Part shown: positions 48,176 to 56,240 of the stretch, piece by piece
Layout of the letters: each line of letters starts with the position of its first letter
Position numbering within the stretch: position 1 is the stretch's first letter
Assembly: GCA_964530075.1 (NCBI GenBank)
Contig: CAZGXU010000003.1
Span: 1-64,000 of the forward strand
Origin: JANQEA01 sp964530075
GTDB lineage: Bacteria > Bipolaricaulota > Bipolaricaulia > UBA7950 > UBA9294
Length of the DNA: 64,000 bases
Reading direction: 5' to 3'
Made by a program: the position numbers and the translations under genes
The notes under the pieces: generated by a model
What the model was told of the DNA's origin: nothing
The model's input: the letters and a program-made list of their open reading frames with translations, nothing else
The model's database searches: none

Positions 48176-49153
48176 CTACGCGTTCTCGGATTCCGGGACG
48201 CGCTTCCGATCGTTCTTCTCGTAGGCTTCGATGATCCTCGCCACCAACGGATGGCGGACGACGTCCGACTTGTCAAGTCGGATGAACTCGATCCCTGGAA
48301 TCCCCTCGAGGATTTGCTGCACGGCGATCAGACCGGAGACCCGCTTCTCGAGGTCGACCTGGGTGACGTCGCCGGTGATGATCGCCTTGGAGTGGAACCC
48401 GAGGCGCGTCAGGAACATCTTCATCTGCGTCGAAGTCGTGTTCTGCGCCTCGTCGAGGATGACGAAGCAGTTGTTCAACGTCCGGCCGCGCATGAACGCG
48501 AGCGGGGCCATCTCGATCCGCCCGTGTTCGATCAACTTCTCGAATTCGCCGACGGGGATCATGTCGAAGATCGCGTCGTAGAGCGGGCGGAGGTACGGAC
48601 TGACCTTGGCTTGAATGTCCCCGGGGAGGAACCCGAGCTCTTCGCCGGCCTCGACCGCCGGACGGGTCAGGATGATCCGCTTGACATGCTCCCGCTTGAG
48701 GTAATCGATCGCCATCGCCACCGCGAGGTACGTCTTCCCTGTTCCGGCGGGGCCGATGGAAAACGTGATGTCGTTCTCGCGGATCGCCGAGACGTAGCGG
48801 TACTGCCCGACGGTCTTGGCCCGGATTTCCTCGCCCCAGTGGGTGATCCGGACGACGTCCGACAGGACGTCCTCCACCCCGACGCCCGCCTTAATCTGCG
48901 CAATCAGGTATTGGACATCGGCGAGCGACGGCGCGTGACGCCCCTGGACGAGATCGAGGAGCTTTTCGAACAGCCCGCGGACCTGTTCGACCTCACCCGA
49001 CTCGCCCTCGATGCGGATCGTCTCGCCCCGGGCGAGGATCTGCGCGGCGAACGCCTTCTGGATCTCCTTGAGGTTGCGATTGTACTGGCCGAGCAACGCG
49101 GTCGCTTCGGCGTTGTCGTTCAACGTGAGCTCGGCGCGGGCTCGTTCAATCAT
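48176..49153 (-). CDS. phoH: PhoH family ATPase
   Basis: 325 residues. RecA-like ATPase with Walker A GPAGTGKT (134-141) and Walker B FVILDEAQN; N-terminal region of about 100 residues as in PhoH-like proteins linked to RNA metabolism. Its ATG overlaps the mtaB end by 8 bases. phoH often sits with ybeY, but no ybeY is here. Role: probably RNA helicase or nuclease support. Confidence 0.92.
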   Translation of the reverse strand: MIERARAELTLNDNAEATALLGQYNRNLKEIQKAFAAQILARGETIRIEGESGEVEQVRGLFEKLLDLVQGRHAPSLADVQYLIAQIKAGVGVEDVLSDVVRITHWGEEIRAKTVGQYRYVSAIRENDITFSIGPAGTGKTYLAVAMAIDYLKREHVKRIILTRPAVEAGEELGFLPGDIQAKVSPYLRPLYDAIFDMIPVGEFEKLIEHGRIEMAPLAFMRGRTLNNCFVILDEAQNTTSTQMKMFLTRLGFHSKAIITGDVTQVDLEKRVSGLIAVQQILEGIPGIEFIRLDKSDVVRHPLVARIIEAYEKNDRKRVPESENA

Positions 49154-50426
49154 CGACCGTTCCCTTCAAGTGGTCTTCCACCACCGCGACGATACGGACA
49201 GGGCGGATGGAACCGACAGGGATCTCCTCATCCGAAGCGAATTGGATGTAGAGGTAATCGCTTGCGTAACCGCGCCATTCGTCACCGCGGCGCTCTTCCA
49301 CGAGGACATGGTGTGTCGAACCGATCCGGTTGTCAAGGTGCCTGCGAAGCCCTTCGCGCCACCGGCGAACGAGGACATCGGCGCGCCGGCGCTTGACCTC
49401 CTCGGCGACCGGATCGGGGAGACCGGCAGCGACGGTCCCGGGGCGCGGCGAGAAGCGGAACACGTGGAGGTTGACGAAGTCGACCGCCTCGACGACTCGG
49501 CACGTGTTCGCGAACGCGGCATCGTCCTCGCCGGGGAATCCGACGATGACGTCCGTCCCGAACGTGGCGCCGGGGATCTCCCGTCGGACGGCTTCGATCC
49601 TGCCGAGGTAATCGGAGACCGCGTACCCCCGCGCCATCCGTCGCAGGGTTTGGTCGTCGCCGCTCTGGAGCGGCACGTGGAAGTGTGGGCAGGCGCGTCC
49701 GTCCGCGGCGAACGCATCGATCAGCGGTGCGGCCAGGCCGGAGGGGTTGATCGAAGCGATCCGCAGTCGGAGGAGCCCGTCGATCGCGAGCAGACGGCCG
49801 ACGGCCTCGGCGAGGGTCCCGTCTGCGGGAGCGTACTGGGCGAGGTCGATCCCGGTCAGGACGATCTCCGGGAACCCGGAGCGGACCAACGCACCGGCCT
49901 CCGCTGCCGCGGCGTCGATCGGCTTGCTCCGCGGTGCGCCTCGGACCTGGGTTGCCCGGCAGTACGTGCAGGCGTGGGAGCAGCCGTCCTGGATCTTGAG
50001 GTAGGCGCGAATTCGCTCGCGGCTTCCCGCGCTCGCCTCTTCAGCGATCGGGCGCGGCTCCACCGCCGGAAGGAGCCCGCGATCGCCAGCGCGCGCCCGC
50101 TCGACGACCTCGACGATCCGGGACTTCCAGGCGTTGCCGGCGAGAAGATCGGCGTCGTCGAAGTGCGTCAGCCCCTTTCCTACCGCGTCGGCGAGGCACC
50201 CGATCACGACGATCGCGCTCCCGGGGTGGGTGCGGCGGAGCCGGCGCGCCGTTCGGCGGGCCTTCCGCTCGGCCAGGCTCGTCACCGTGCACGCGTTCAA
50301 CACGTAGACGGCGGCATCGCCGGTCACGGTCGAGGGAGCCGACTCGAGAAGCCGCTCCATCATCGCGGTCTCGTATTGGTTGGCGCGGCAGCCGAAGGTG
50401 ACGATAGAGACGCGGGGTTCGGCCAT
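49146..50426 (-). CDS. mtaB: tRNA (t6A37) methylthiotransferase, MtaB-like radical SAM enzyme
   Basis: 426 residues. N-terminal UPF0004 domain with cluster cysteines C13, C46 and C77; radical SAM CxxxCxxC at C149, C153, C156 (CSHACTYC); C-terminal TRAM domain. It adds a methylthio group to t6A37 of tRNA, complementing TsaB-dependent t6A synthesis encoded about 20 kb away. It starts 1 base after the AMMECR1 stop and overlaps phoH, so these three form an operon. Confidence 0.9.
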   Translation of the reverse strand: MAEPRVSIVTFGCRANQYETAMMERLLESAPSTVTGDAAVYVLNACTVTSLAERKARRTARRLRRTHPGSAIVVIGCLADAVGKGLTHFDDADLLAGNAWKSRIVEVVERARAGDRGLLPAVEPRPIAEEASAGSRERIRAYLKIQDGCSHACTYCRATQVRGAPRSKPIDAAAAEAGALVRSGFPEIVLTGIDLAQYAPADGTLAEAVGRLLAIDGLLRLRIASINPSGLAAPLIDAFAADGRACPHFHVPLQSGDDQTLRRMARGYAVSDYLGRIEAVRREIPGATFGTDVIVGFPGEDDAAFANTCRVVEAVDFVNLHVFRFSPRPGTVAAGLPDPVAEEVKRRRADVLVRRWREGLRRHLDNRIGSTHHVLVEERRGDEWRGYASDYLYIQFASDEEIPVGSIRPVRIVAVVEDHLKGTVDD

Positions 50427-50427
50427 G

Positions 50428-50958
50428 CTAGGTGTGGCGCTCGACGGTGAACCGCCGAAAGGTGCACGGCTCGTCGGGCCCGATTCCTGCCTTCCGCCGG
50501 GCGATGCCGATCTGCGCCGCGACGGAGTCGACGCCGGGGAGGTCGGGAAGGAGGAGCCCCCTCCGCCAACCGCTCTCCACGATGACGCCGAAACGTGTCG
50601 GGTCGAGGTCGGACTCCGTGCACGGCTCCGGTTCGGACAGGACGTCGACCGACAGGGAAAGGTCGTCGAGTTCGTCGGGGGTGATCGCGGGGAACCGCGG
50701 ATCGGTCGTGGCTGACTTGATCGCGTTCGCGATCACTTCCTCGGCGATCGTCGGCTCGGTCGGGAAGAAGGTCCCGATACAGCCGCGAAGGGCGCCGTGC
50801 TTCTTGATCGAGACGAAGACACCCGCCGATCTCTCCATCCCTTCAGCCAGATCGGCCGGAGGATCGATGACCCGCCCCTCGGTGACGTATGCGCGGACGG
50901 CGCGGTCGGCGAGCGAAACGTAGCGGTCGCGCGCGCTCAGGAAATCGGCCTCCATCAT
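50428..50958 (-). CDS. AMMECR1 domain protein
   Basis: 176 residues. The conserved GCIGTFFP core and TTDPRFPAITPDELDDLSLSVDVLS match the AMMECR1 family (archaeal and bacterial members of unknown biochemistry; human AMMECR1 is linked to disease). The first ATG at 50958 is directly followed by a second at 50955. A promoter places TATTCT 6 bases before it. First gene of the AMMECR1-mtaB-phoH unit. Confidence 0.92.
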   Translation of the reverse strand: MMEADFLSARDRYVSLADRAVRAYVTEGRVIDPPADLAEGMERSAGVFVSIKKHGALRGCIGTFFPTEPTIAEEVIANAIKSATTDPRFPAITPDELDDLSLSVDVLSEPEPCTESDLDPTRFGVIVESGWRRGLLLPDLPGVDSVAAQIGIARRKAGIGPDEPCTFRRFTVERHT

Positions 50959-50964
50959 GCACCA

Positions 50965-50992
50965 AGAATACCCCGCCTCGGGCGTCCGTCAA
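50965..50992 (-). promoter_or_regulatory. Promoter of AMMECR1-mtaB-phoH, predicted leaderless
   Basis: Minus strand TTGACG (50992-50987), 16 bases, TATTCT (50970-50965), then 6 bases to ATG. No Shine-Dalgarno can fit. Confidence 0.6.
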
Positions 50993-51037
50993 CCGGGGGA
51001 CGGATCATGGGAATGTCGTAGGCGTGTGGAAGAACGG

Positions 51038-51066
51038 TTGACAATCCTCGGTGCGTGTGATAGCGT
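51038..51066 (+). promoter_or_regulatory. Promoter of the LCP protein gene
   Basis: Perfect TTGACA (51038-51043), 17 bases, TAGCGT (51061-51066), followed by GAAGGGG before the ATG at 51085. The -10 is weak. Confidence 0.5.
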
Positions 51067-51084
51067 CCTCTTCGAAGGGGTGAC

Positions 51085-52260
51085 ATGAGGGGGAACCCAG
51101 TACGCAAGCAAGTTCTTGTCGTCGCGGCCGTCGCGCTCGTCCTCGCGGCGGGGGCGGTCGCCTGGTACCTGCTGACGCAGCGCCACGTCGGGTCGATCCT
51201 GGCGCACGGGGAGCGGACGAACCTCCTTCTCATCGGACACGACGAAGCCGGCCGAGCCGACGCGATGACGCTCCTCAGCCTGTCGGCCGAGGATCTCGTC
51301 TTCCTCTCCATCCCGCCCGACGTCCGGGTGAAGGACTCCGAAGGCCACCTGACGCCGGCGTCGGCGGTCTTCTCCGAATCCGGTGCGCCGTCGACCGCGC
51401 GGACGATCGGCGATTTGCTCGGGATCGATGTCCCGTTCTTCCTTTCGGTCGACCACGGCGTCGTCTCGGAGTGGATCGATTCGTTCGGAGGGGTGACCGT
51501 CAGGCTGAATGACGACGCGATCTACGAGGACGCCTCCGTCGATCCGCCGTTGCGGGTCGAGCTCCGCTCGGGCGAGCAGCGGATGGACGGATCGGGGGCC
51601 GTCGCCTTTGCGGTCTCGTCGGGCCTCCCGGGGGACGCCGGACTGCTCGCGCGCCAGGCGGAGCTCCTGCGCACCCTCCTCTCCCAAGGGGCTCGAGACC
51701 AATCGGTCCGCGCGCTCCGATCGGCGGTCCGTAAGGCGCTCCCGTCGATCGAGACGAACTGCACGCTGGAGGACCTGTTCGAAGTGGCGGCGGTCCTCCA
51801 CGACGTCCCGGAGGACGACGTGCGCACGGTCGTCCTCCCGACGGAGACGACCACGGCCGACGGTCAGTCGATCGTCGAGCCGAAGATCGTCGAGGCGGAA
51901 CGGGTCGTCGCCTCGTCGCTCAAGGGGCTCGATCTCCTGACCCCCGACGAGGTCAACGTGGCCGTCTTCAACGGCAACGGGATCCGGGAGATGGCGAGCC
52001 GGACGGCCGCGTACCTCCGCGCACGGGGCTTCTCGATCACCCGCATCGGCAACGCCGACTCGTTCGAGTATTCGCCGAGCTACATTGTCGTACTGACCGA
52101 CGAGGCGAAGGCGTGGGTCCTGAGGGACGCGCTCCCGCCGAACGAGATCCGGATCGTCTTCCCAGAGACGTTCGAGGCGGGCTACGCCGCCCTTCGGGAC
52201 TACGTTCCGGTCGGCACGGACCTCCTGCTGATCGCCGGACTCGGAATGGTGCTCGAATGA
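51085..52260 (+). CDS. LytR-CpsA-Psr (LCP) family protein with LytR_C domain, degenerate active site
   Basis: 391 residues. N-terminal membrane anchor (9-29), LCP domain (46-220) and a C-terminal LytR_C domain (about 288-380, VAVFNGNGIREMASRTAAYL). LCP enzymes transfer glycopolymers from undecaprenyl-phosphate to the cell wall. Here RADAM keeps R57 and D59, but the strongly conserved SIPRD is SIPPD, with P78 replacing the pyrophosphate-binding Arg. Activity is therefore doubtful. It is coupled to rsfS (ATGA overlap), an arrangement seen in many bacteria. Confidence 0.82.
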   Translation: MRGNPVRKQVLVVAAVALVLAAGAVAWYLLTQRHVGSILAHGERTNLLLIGHDEAGRADAMTLLSLSAEDLVFLSIPPDVRVKDSEGHLTPASAVFSESGAPSTARTIGDLLGIDVPFFLSVDHGVVSEWIDSFGGVTVRLNDDAIYEDASVDPPLRVELRSGEQRMDGSGAVAFAVSSGLPGDAGLLARQAELLRTLLSQGARDQSVRALRSAVRKALPSIETNCTLEDLFEVAAVLHDVPEDDVRTVVLPTETTTADGQSIVEPKIVEAERVVASSLKGLDLLTPDEVNVAVFNGNGIREMASRTAAYLRARGFSITRIGNADSFEYSPSYIVVLTDEAKAWVLRDALPPNEIRIVFPETFEAGYAALRDYVPVGTDLLLIAGLGMVLE

Positions 52261-52610
52261 CCGACGAGCGGACCCTCGTCCGCGACGCCGTCCGCCTGAT
52301 CGAGGATCGGAAGGGCGAGGACGTCGTCGTGATCGATCTGTCGGATGTCTCGATCCCCACGACCTACTTCGTCGTCGCCGGCGCGGACAACCCCGTGCAC
52401 GCCAAGGCGCTGATCAACGCGTTGCGGGAGGGACTCCCCATCAAGCCGAGCCGGAGCGAGGGGGTTGCAGAACGGAAGTGGGCCGTCCTCGACTACGGCG
52501 ACATCGTCGTTCACATTCTCGAGAAGGACGCGCGGAAGTTCTACGACATCGAGTCCTTGTGGGCCGATCATCTCGTCGATCTCGACGCCGTGACCTCGGA
52601 GACCCGGTAG
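52257..52610 (+). CDS. rsfS: Ribosomal silencing factor RsfS
   Basis: 117 residues. DUF143 fold with VVIDLSDVSIPTTYFVVAGA and the W-AVLDYGDIVVHIL ... YDIESLWAD stretches. It binds L14 and blocks subunit joining in starvation. The ATG overlaps the LCP gene stop. Converges on the helicase gene 20 bases later. Confidence 0.95.
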   Translation: MTDERTLVRDAVRLIEDRKGEDVVVIDLSDVSIPTTYFVVAGADNPVHAKALINALREGLPIKPSRSEGVAERKWAVLDYGDIVVHILEKDARKFYDIESLWADHLVDLDAVTSETR

Positions 52611-52630
52611 AGGAACCGTGCGCCGCAGCC

Positions 52631-55567
52631 CTAGTCGCTCCGCTTCTCCGGGCAGATCGCAGCGTACGGGCAGTACCGGCAGGCCTGATAGACCGGCTCT
52701 CCGGGGAACGCGGCGGCGCGGATCCCTTCAGCGGCGCGGTCCATGTCGGCCATTGCGCGCTCGATCGTCTTCTCCGACGGGATCGCGCGCCCGACGACGA
52801 TCTCCGGCGTGAGGAAGCGGAGCTCGACCGCGACCGGGAGCGCGCCGAACAGCCCTCGGTAGGCGAGGGCGTAGAGGGCGAGCTGGCGGCTCTCCTTCGT
52901 TCGCCTCGTCGCCTGCTCCTCGGTCCGCACGTCCGAGGTCTTGTAGTCGATGATCGTGCCCTCGGCGCCGTCGGCGATGTCGATCCGGTCGAAGACCCCG
53001 ACAAGGCGGATCCCGTCTTGTACCAGGGAGAAGCGCCGTTCGATGTACGTCGGGACGGACGCCTCCGCGGCCTCGAACGCGCGGAACGCCTCGAGCGCCT
53101 TCAGCCCCTCCTGAAGGCGGAGTTCCTCGTGCTCCGGGGTGAGGAACCCCTCCGCCTGCCAGTGCTTCCGGAAGATCGCGTGGAGGTCGGCCAGAGAAGT
53201 CTCCCGCCCGGCGATCCGATGCAGGTGGTACAGGCGGATCGCCTGGTGGATCGCGTTCCCGTAGATCACGGTGTGAGGCTGCCGGATCGGGACCCGCAGG
53301 ACGTGGATGTAGCGGTACTTCAGGGGGCACGTCAGGTAGTCGTCGATCTTCCGATAGCTCAACGGGAGGATCTCCTCCCCGCGCGGGAAGAGCATCGACT
53401 CACCGGTGCCAAGCGGCCCTTCCCCCCCGGCGCCGGCGTGCCGCGTGATCCGCGCCAGCGGGGAGCGCCGCTGAGGGACGAGCTGCGACGCATCGAGGTC
53501 GAGCGCCTCGGAGACGAACAGGCTCGGCTTGCGGGGGCGCTTCCCACCGTAGTCTTGCGCGCTGCTCAGGTAGACGTCCTCCTTCGCCCTCGTCATGCCG
53601 ACGTAGAAGAGACGCCGCTCTTCCTGACGGTGGAAGTCCGAGCCGGTGACGAGGTCCTTGACGAGTTCGTCCGGAAGCGGGATCGGGTCCCGGCGGTGAG
53701 AGGACGGAAAGCGACCGGTGACGAGTCCGACGAGGAAGACGATTGGGAATTCCAGCCCCTTCGCCTGGTGGATCGTCAGCACGTTCACCGCGTCGGCGTC
53801 CCACTGCGCATCGCCGACGGCGGGGTTGTCCCCAGCCTCGATCAGCGCGTCGAGGTAGTCGATGAACCACGCGACGCGATCGTAGCGCGTGACCCGCGAG
53901 AAGCGCTCGACGATCGAGAAGAGCTTCGCCAGGTTCTGGATCCGCTGGGCATCGCGAGCCGATTCGGAGTTGGACAGCCGCTCGATCGTTCCCGTCTGGG
54001 TCGACAGGTACTGGTAGAGGAGGTCGCCGGTCCGCTCCTGCGTCGACAGGGGGAGCATGACGTCGAGGTCGTCGAGGAGGTGGACGATCCTCTCCCGTCC
54101 CTTCTCCGAGATGTCCAGGAATCCGGGCGTCTTGGAGGCGATGCGAAGGACCTGCAGAAGCCCCTTGTTCCGGCGGCGCGCGTGGCCGGTCGCCGAAGCG
54201 AGCGCCTCGGCCGGGACGCTGTATGGGGGGGAGCCGGCGAGGTGATGGAGCGACATCGTGTCCCGCGGATCGGCGAGGACGCGGAGAAACGCGATCGCCG
54301 AGCGGATCTCCTCCTGGTCGTACAGCCCGCGGCTTCCGGAGAAGCGCCAGGGGATCTGAAGGAGGCCGAGCGCACGGAGGAACGCCTCGGCCTGCGCGTT
54401 GCTCCGGACCAGAACGGCGAAGTCGCTCAGGCGACGGTCCTCGTCGGCCCTCCTCCGGGCGATCATCTCGGCGACGAAGTCGCACTCCTCATCGAGCGTC
54501 TCGAAGTGGACCTGATGCGGCGGTCGCCCCTTCTCCTCCACCGCGACGAGGCGCTTGTTGATCCCGGCGCGGACCTCGAGGCGATCCGGGTTGTTGTGCT
54601 GGATCAGGCGGTAGGCCGAGTCGAGGATGGCTTGGGTCGACCGGTAGTTGCGATCGAGGACGATCAGCTCGGCGTCAGGGTACGCCTCCTGGAAGCCGAG
54701 GATGTTGCTGATCGCGGCGCCGCGGAACTTGTAGATCGACTGGTCGTCGTCGCCGCAGACGGTCAGGTTTCGATGGCTGGCAAGGAGCTTCAGAAGCTCG
54801 AACTGCGCGTAGTTCGTGTCCTGGAACTCGTCGACGAGGACGTAGCGGAACCGCTCACGGTAGCGCACGAGCGCTGTCGGATGCTCACGGAACAGACGGA
54901 GGGTCAAGGTGATCAAGTCGCCGAAGTCGACGAATCCGTGCTCGAGGAGGAGACGCTGGTAGGCGGCGTAGGCCTCGGCGAGCTCGTCCTGCGTCGCGGC
55001 CTCCTCGAGCAGGAGCCGCCCCTCGTCCGCCTCCGCGTCGGCCCCTCTCGCGTCTCCGGCGAGCCGGTCTGCGTGCGCTCGGTATTCCTCCGGTGTGACG
55101 TCCTCGTCCTTGGCGCGGGAGAAGAGCGTCAGGAGCGCGCGAAGGTGGCGCATCGGGTTCCCGAGCGGGCGGTAGCGCGTGAGGGGGAGGTCGAACAGGT
55201 GGTCCTTCAGGAAGATCGCTTGCTCCGGCTCGGTCAAGATCCGGTAGTCGGGCGAAAGGCCGAGCAGGACGGCGTTCTCTCGGAGGACCCGCTCGCAGAA
55301 CGAGTGAAACGTCCCGATCTGGGCCTCGATGTACCCGTACGGGACGAGGACGTCGACCCGCTCCTCCATCTCCGCGGCCGCCTTCTCGGTGAACGTGAGG
55401 GCGAGGATCTCGGCCGGAAGGGCCCTCTTCTCTGCGATCAGCCAGGCGATCCGGCGAGTGATGACCGTCGTCTTTCCCGTCCCCACGCCGGCGACGATCA
55501 GGAGCGGCCCCTCGCCGAACGTGACGGCATCCCGTTGCCGTGGACTGAGGCCGGACAGCAGATCCAT
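52631..55567 (-). CDS. UvrD/PcrA-type helicase fused to Cas4/AddB-like Fe-S nuclease domain
   Basis: 978 residues. Superfamily 1A helicase: Walker A VAGVGTGKTT, Walker B VLVDEFQDTN, GDDDQSIYKFRGA, NYRST, LTIHQAKGLEF, YVGMTRAK. From about 735 a PD-(D/E)xK nuclease of the PDDEXK_1 type follows: GVFDRID and IIDYKTSD hold catalytic acids and Lys. Cysteines of an AddB-type Fe-S cluster are visible: one in DDYLTCPLKY and three in CRYCPYAAIC at the end. It probably repairs or resects DNA ends, a one-chain analogue of AddAB/AdnAB. The ATG at 55567 gives a standard start. Confidence 0.88.
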   Translation of the reverse strand: MDLLSGLSPRQRDAVTFGEGPLLIVAGVGTGKTTVITRRIAWLIAEKRALPAEILALTFTEKAAAEMEERVDVLVPYGYIEAQIGTFHSFCERVLRENAVLLGLSPDYRILTEPEQAIFLKDHLFDLPLTRYRPLGNPMRHLRALLTLFSRAKDEDVTPEEYRAHADRLAGDARGADAEADEGRLLLEEAATQDELAEAYAAYQRLLLEHGFVDFGDLITLTLRLFREHPTALVRYRERFRYVLVDEFQDTNYAQFELLKLLASHRNLTVCGDDDQSIYKFRGAAISNILGFQEAYPDAELIVLDRNYRSTQAILDSAYRLIQHNNPDRLEVRAGINKRLVAVEEKGRPPHQVHFETLDEECDFVAEMIARRRADEDRRLSDFAVLVRSNAQAEAFLRALGLLQIPWRFSGSRGLYDQEEIRSAIAFLRVLADPRDTMSLHHLAGSPPYSVPAEALASATGHARRRNKGLLQVLRIASKTPGFLDISEKGRERIVHLLDDLDVMLPLSTQERTGDLLYQYLSTQTGTIERLSNSESARDAQRIQNLAKLFSIVERFSRVTRYDRVAWFIDYLDALIEAGDNPAVGDAQWDADAVNVLTIHQAKGLEFPIVFLVGLVTGRFPSSHRRDPIPLPDELVKDLVTGSDFHRQEERRLFYVGMTRAKEDVYLSSAQDYGGKRPRKPSLFVSEALDLDASQLVPQRRSPLARITRHAGAGGEGPLGTGESMLFPRGEEILPLSYRKIDDYLTCPLKYRYIHVLRVPIRQPHTVIYGNAIHQAIRLYHLHRIAGRETSLADLHAIFRKHWQAEGFLTPEHEELRLQEGLKALEAFRAFEAAEASVPTYIERRFSLVQDGIRLVGVFDRIDIADGAEGTIIDYKTSDVRTEEQATRRTKESRQLALYALAYRGLFGALPVAVELRFLTPEIVVGRAIPSEKTIERAMADMDRAAEGIRAAAFPGEPVYQACRYCPYAAICPEKRSD

Positions 55568-55574
55568 GGCGACG

Positions 55575-55580
55575 AGTATA
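55575..55580 (-). promoter_or_regulatory. -10 box of the helicase-nuclease gene, predicted leaderless
   Basis: TATACT on the minus strand, 7 bases before the ATG at 55567. No good -35 is visible; no Shine-Dalgarno lies in the gap. Confidence 0.35.
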
Positions 55581-55637
55581 GGGAAAGGTCGCGCGGCGAG
55601 CACGTCCGGGGGGAGCGAGGACCGTGGAGGATGGAGA

Positions 55638-55658
55638 GGGGAGGCCGATGGCCTCCCC
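55638..55658 (-). terminator. Hairpin, probable terminator after HU
   Basis: Perfect 9-bp stem GGGGAGGCC/GGCCTCCCC with a 3-base loop, 59 bases after the HU stop codon on the minus strand. The downstream tail is only weakly pyrimidine-rich (TCTCCATCCTC). Confidence 0.5.
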
Positions 55659-55674
55659 TTGCGGCATCTTGAAG

Positions 55675-55692
55675 GCTACTCGGTCGAGTAGC
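55675..55692. repeat. Inverted repeat in the HU 3' region
   Basis: GCTACTCG-GT-CGAGTAGC, an 8-base arm palindrome, between HU and the terminator hairpin. Together the two form a tandem hairpin array. Role unknown; could be a second terminator stem or a protein site. Confidence 0.45.
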
Positions 55693-55716
55693 TAGGGTGA
55701 TTCTCTAGACCAGCCC

Positions 55717-56001
55717 CTACCTCGCCTTCTTGGCGACGAGCTCCTTCAGGTTCTTCCCTGCCTTGAACGCAGGAACGGTCTTCGCCGGAGTCTTGATCCG
55801 CTGCCCGGTCTGCGGATTCATCCGGGTCGTGGCCTTTCGCTTCCGGGTCTCGAACTTTCCGAACCCGGTGATAATGACCGGTTCGTTCTTCGCCAGTGCG
55901 GCCGTCACCACGTCGACCACACCGTCCAACGCCGCTCGGGCGTCCTTCTTCGTCAGTCCCGTCTTCTTCGCCAGCTTCTCGACCAGCTCTGCCTTGTTCA
56001 C
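55717..56001 (-). CDS. hup: DNA-binding protein HU
   Basis: 94 residues. NKAELVEKLAKKTGLTKKDA, then GFGKFETRKRKATTRMNPQTG (the DNA-contacting arm), and a Lys-rich C-terminus (LVAKKAR). Nucleoid protein that bends DNA. The start is GTG at 56001, preceded by AAGGGGG. Strong promoter upstream; terminator hairpin downstream; single-gene transcript. Confidence 0.95.
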   Translation of the reverse strand: MNKAELVEKLAKKTGLTKKDARAALDGVVDVVTAALAKNEPVIITGFGKFETRKRKATTRMNPQTGQRIKTPAKTVPAFKAGKNLKELVAKKAR

Positions 56002-56036
56002 GTCTACCCCCTTAGGGTTTAGAGAATCTGGCGCCC

Positions 56037-56065
56037 AGTATAGCAACGAGGTAGTCGCTTGCCAA
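56037..56065 (-). promoter_or_regulatory. Strong promoter of the HU gene
   Basis: Minus strand TTGGCA (56065-56060), 17-base spacer, TATACT (56042-56037); both hexamers 5 of 6. Leader about 30 bases. The remaining 170 bases upstream to 56240 hold nothing I can name. Confidence 0.65.
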
Positions 56066-56240
56066 GTCTGTACCGCAGAAGGCGCCAGGCTTTGCTGCAT
56101 CGAGAGGAGCGAAACCATGTTGGCATGGTCGTTTTCGGCTCTTCGCGGCCGGCGCGCCCTGTTCGGCGAACCGGCTGCGATGTCCGTCGGAATCGGCGAA
56201 TGCGGACGGAACGGCTGCGATCGGACGGCGGAGGAGCGGG

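Noticed and set aside
52478..55672. Very long open frame on the plus strand opposite the helicase-nuclease gene
   Set aside because: Its product is Arg/Glu/Asp/Leu-rich without domains and mirrors the codon pattern of the true gene; typical antisense shadow in GC-rich DNA.
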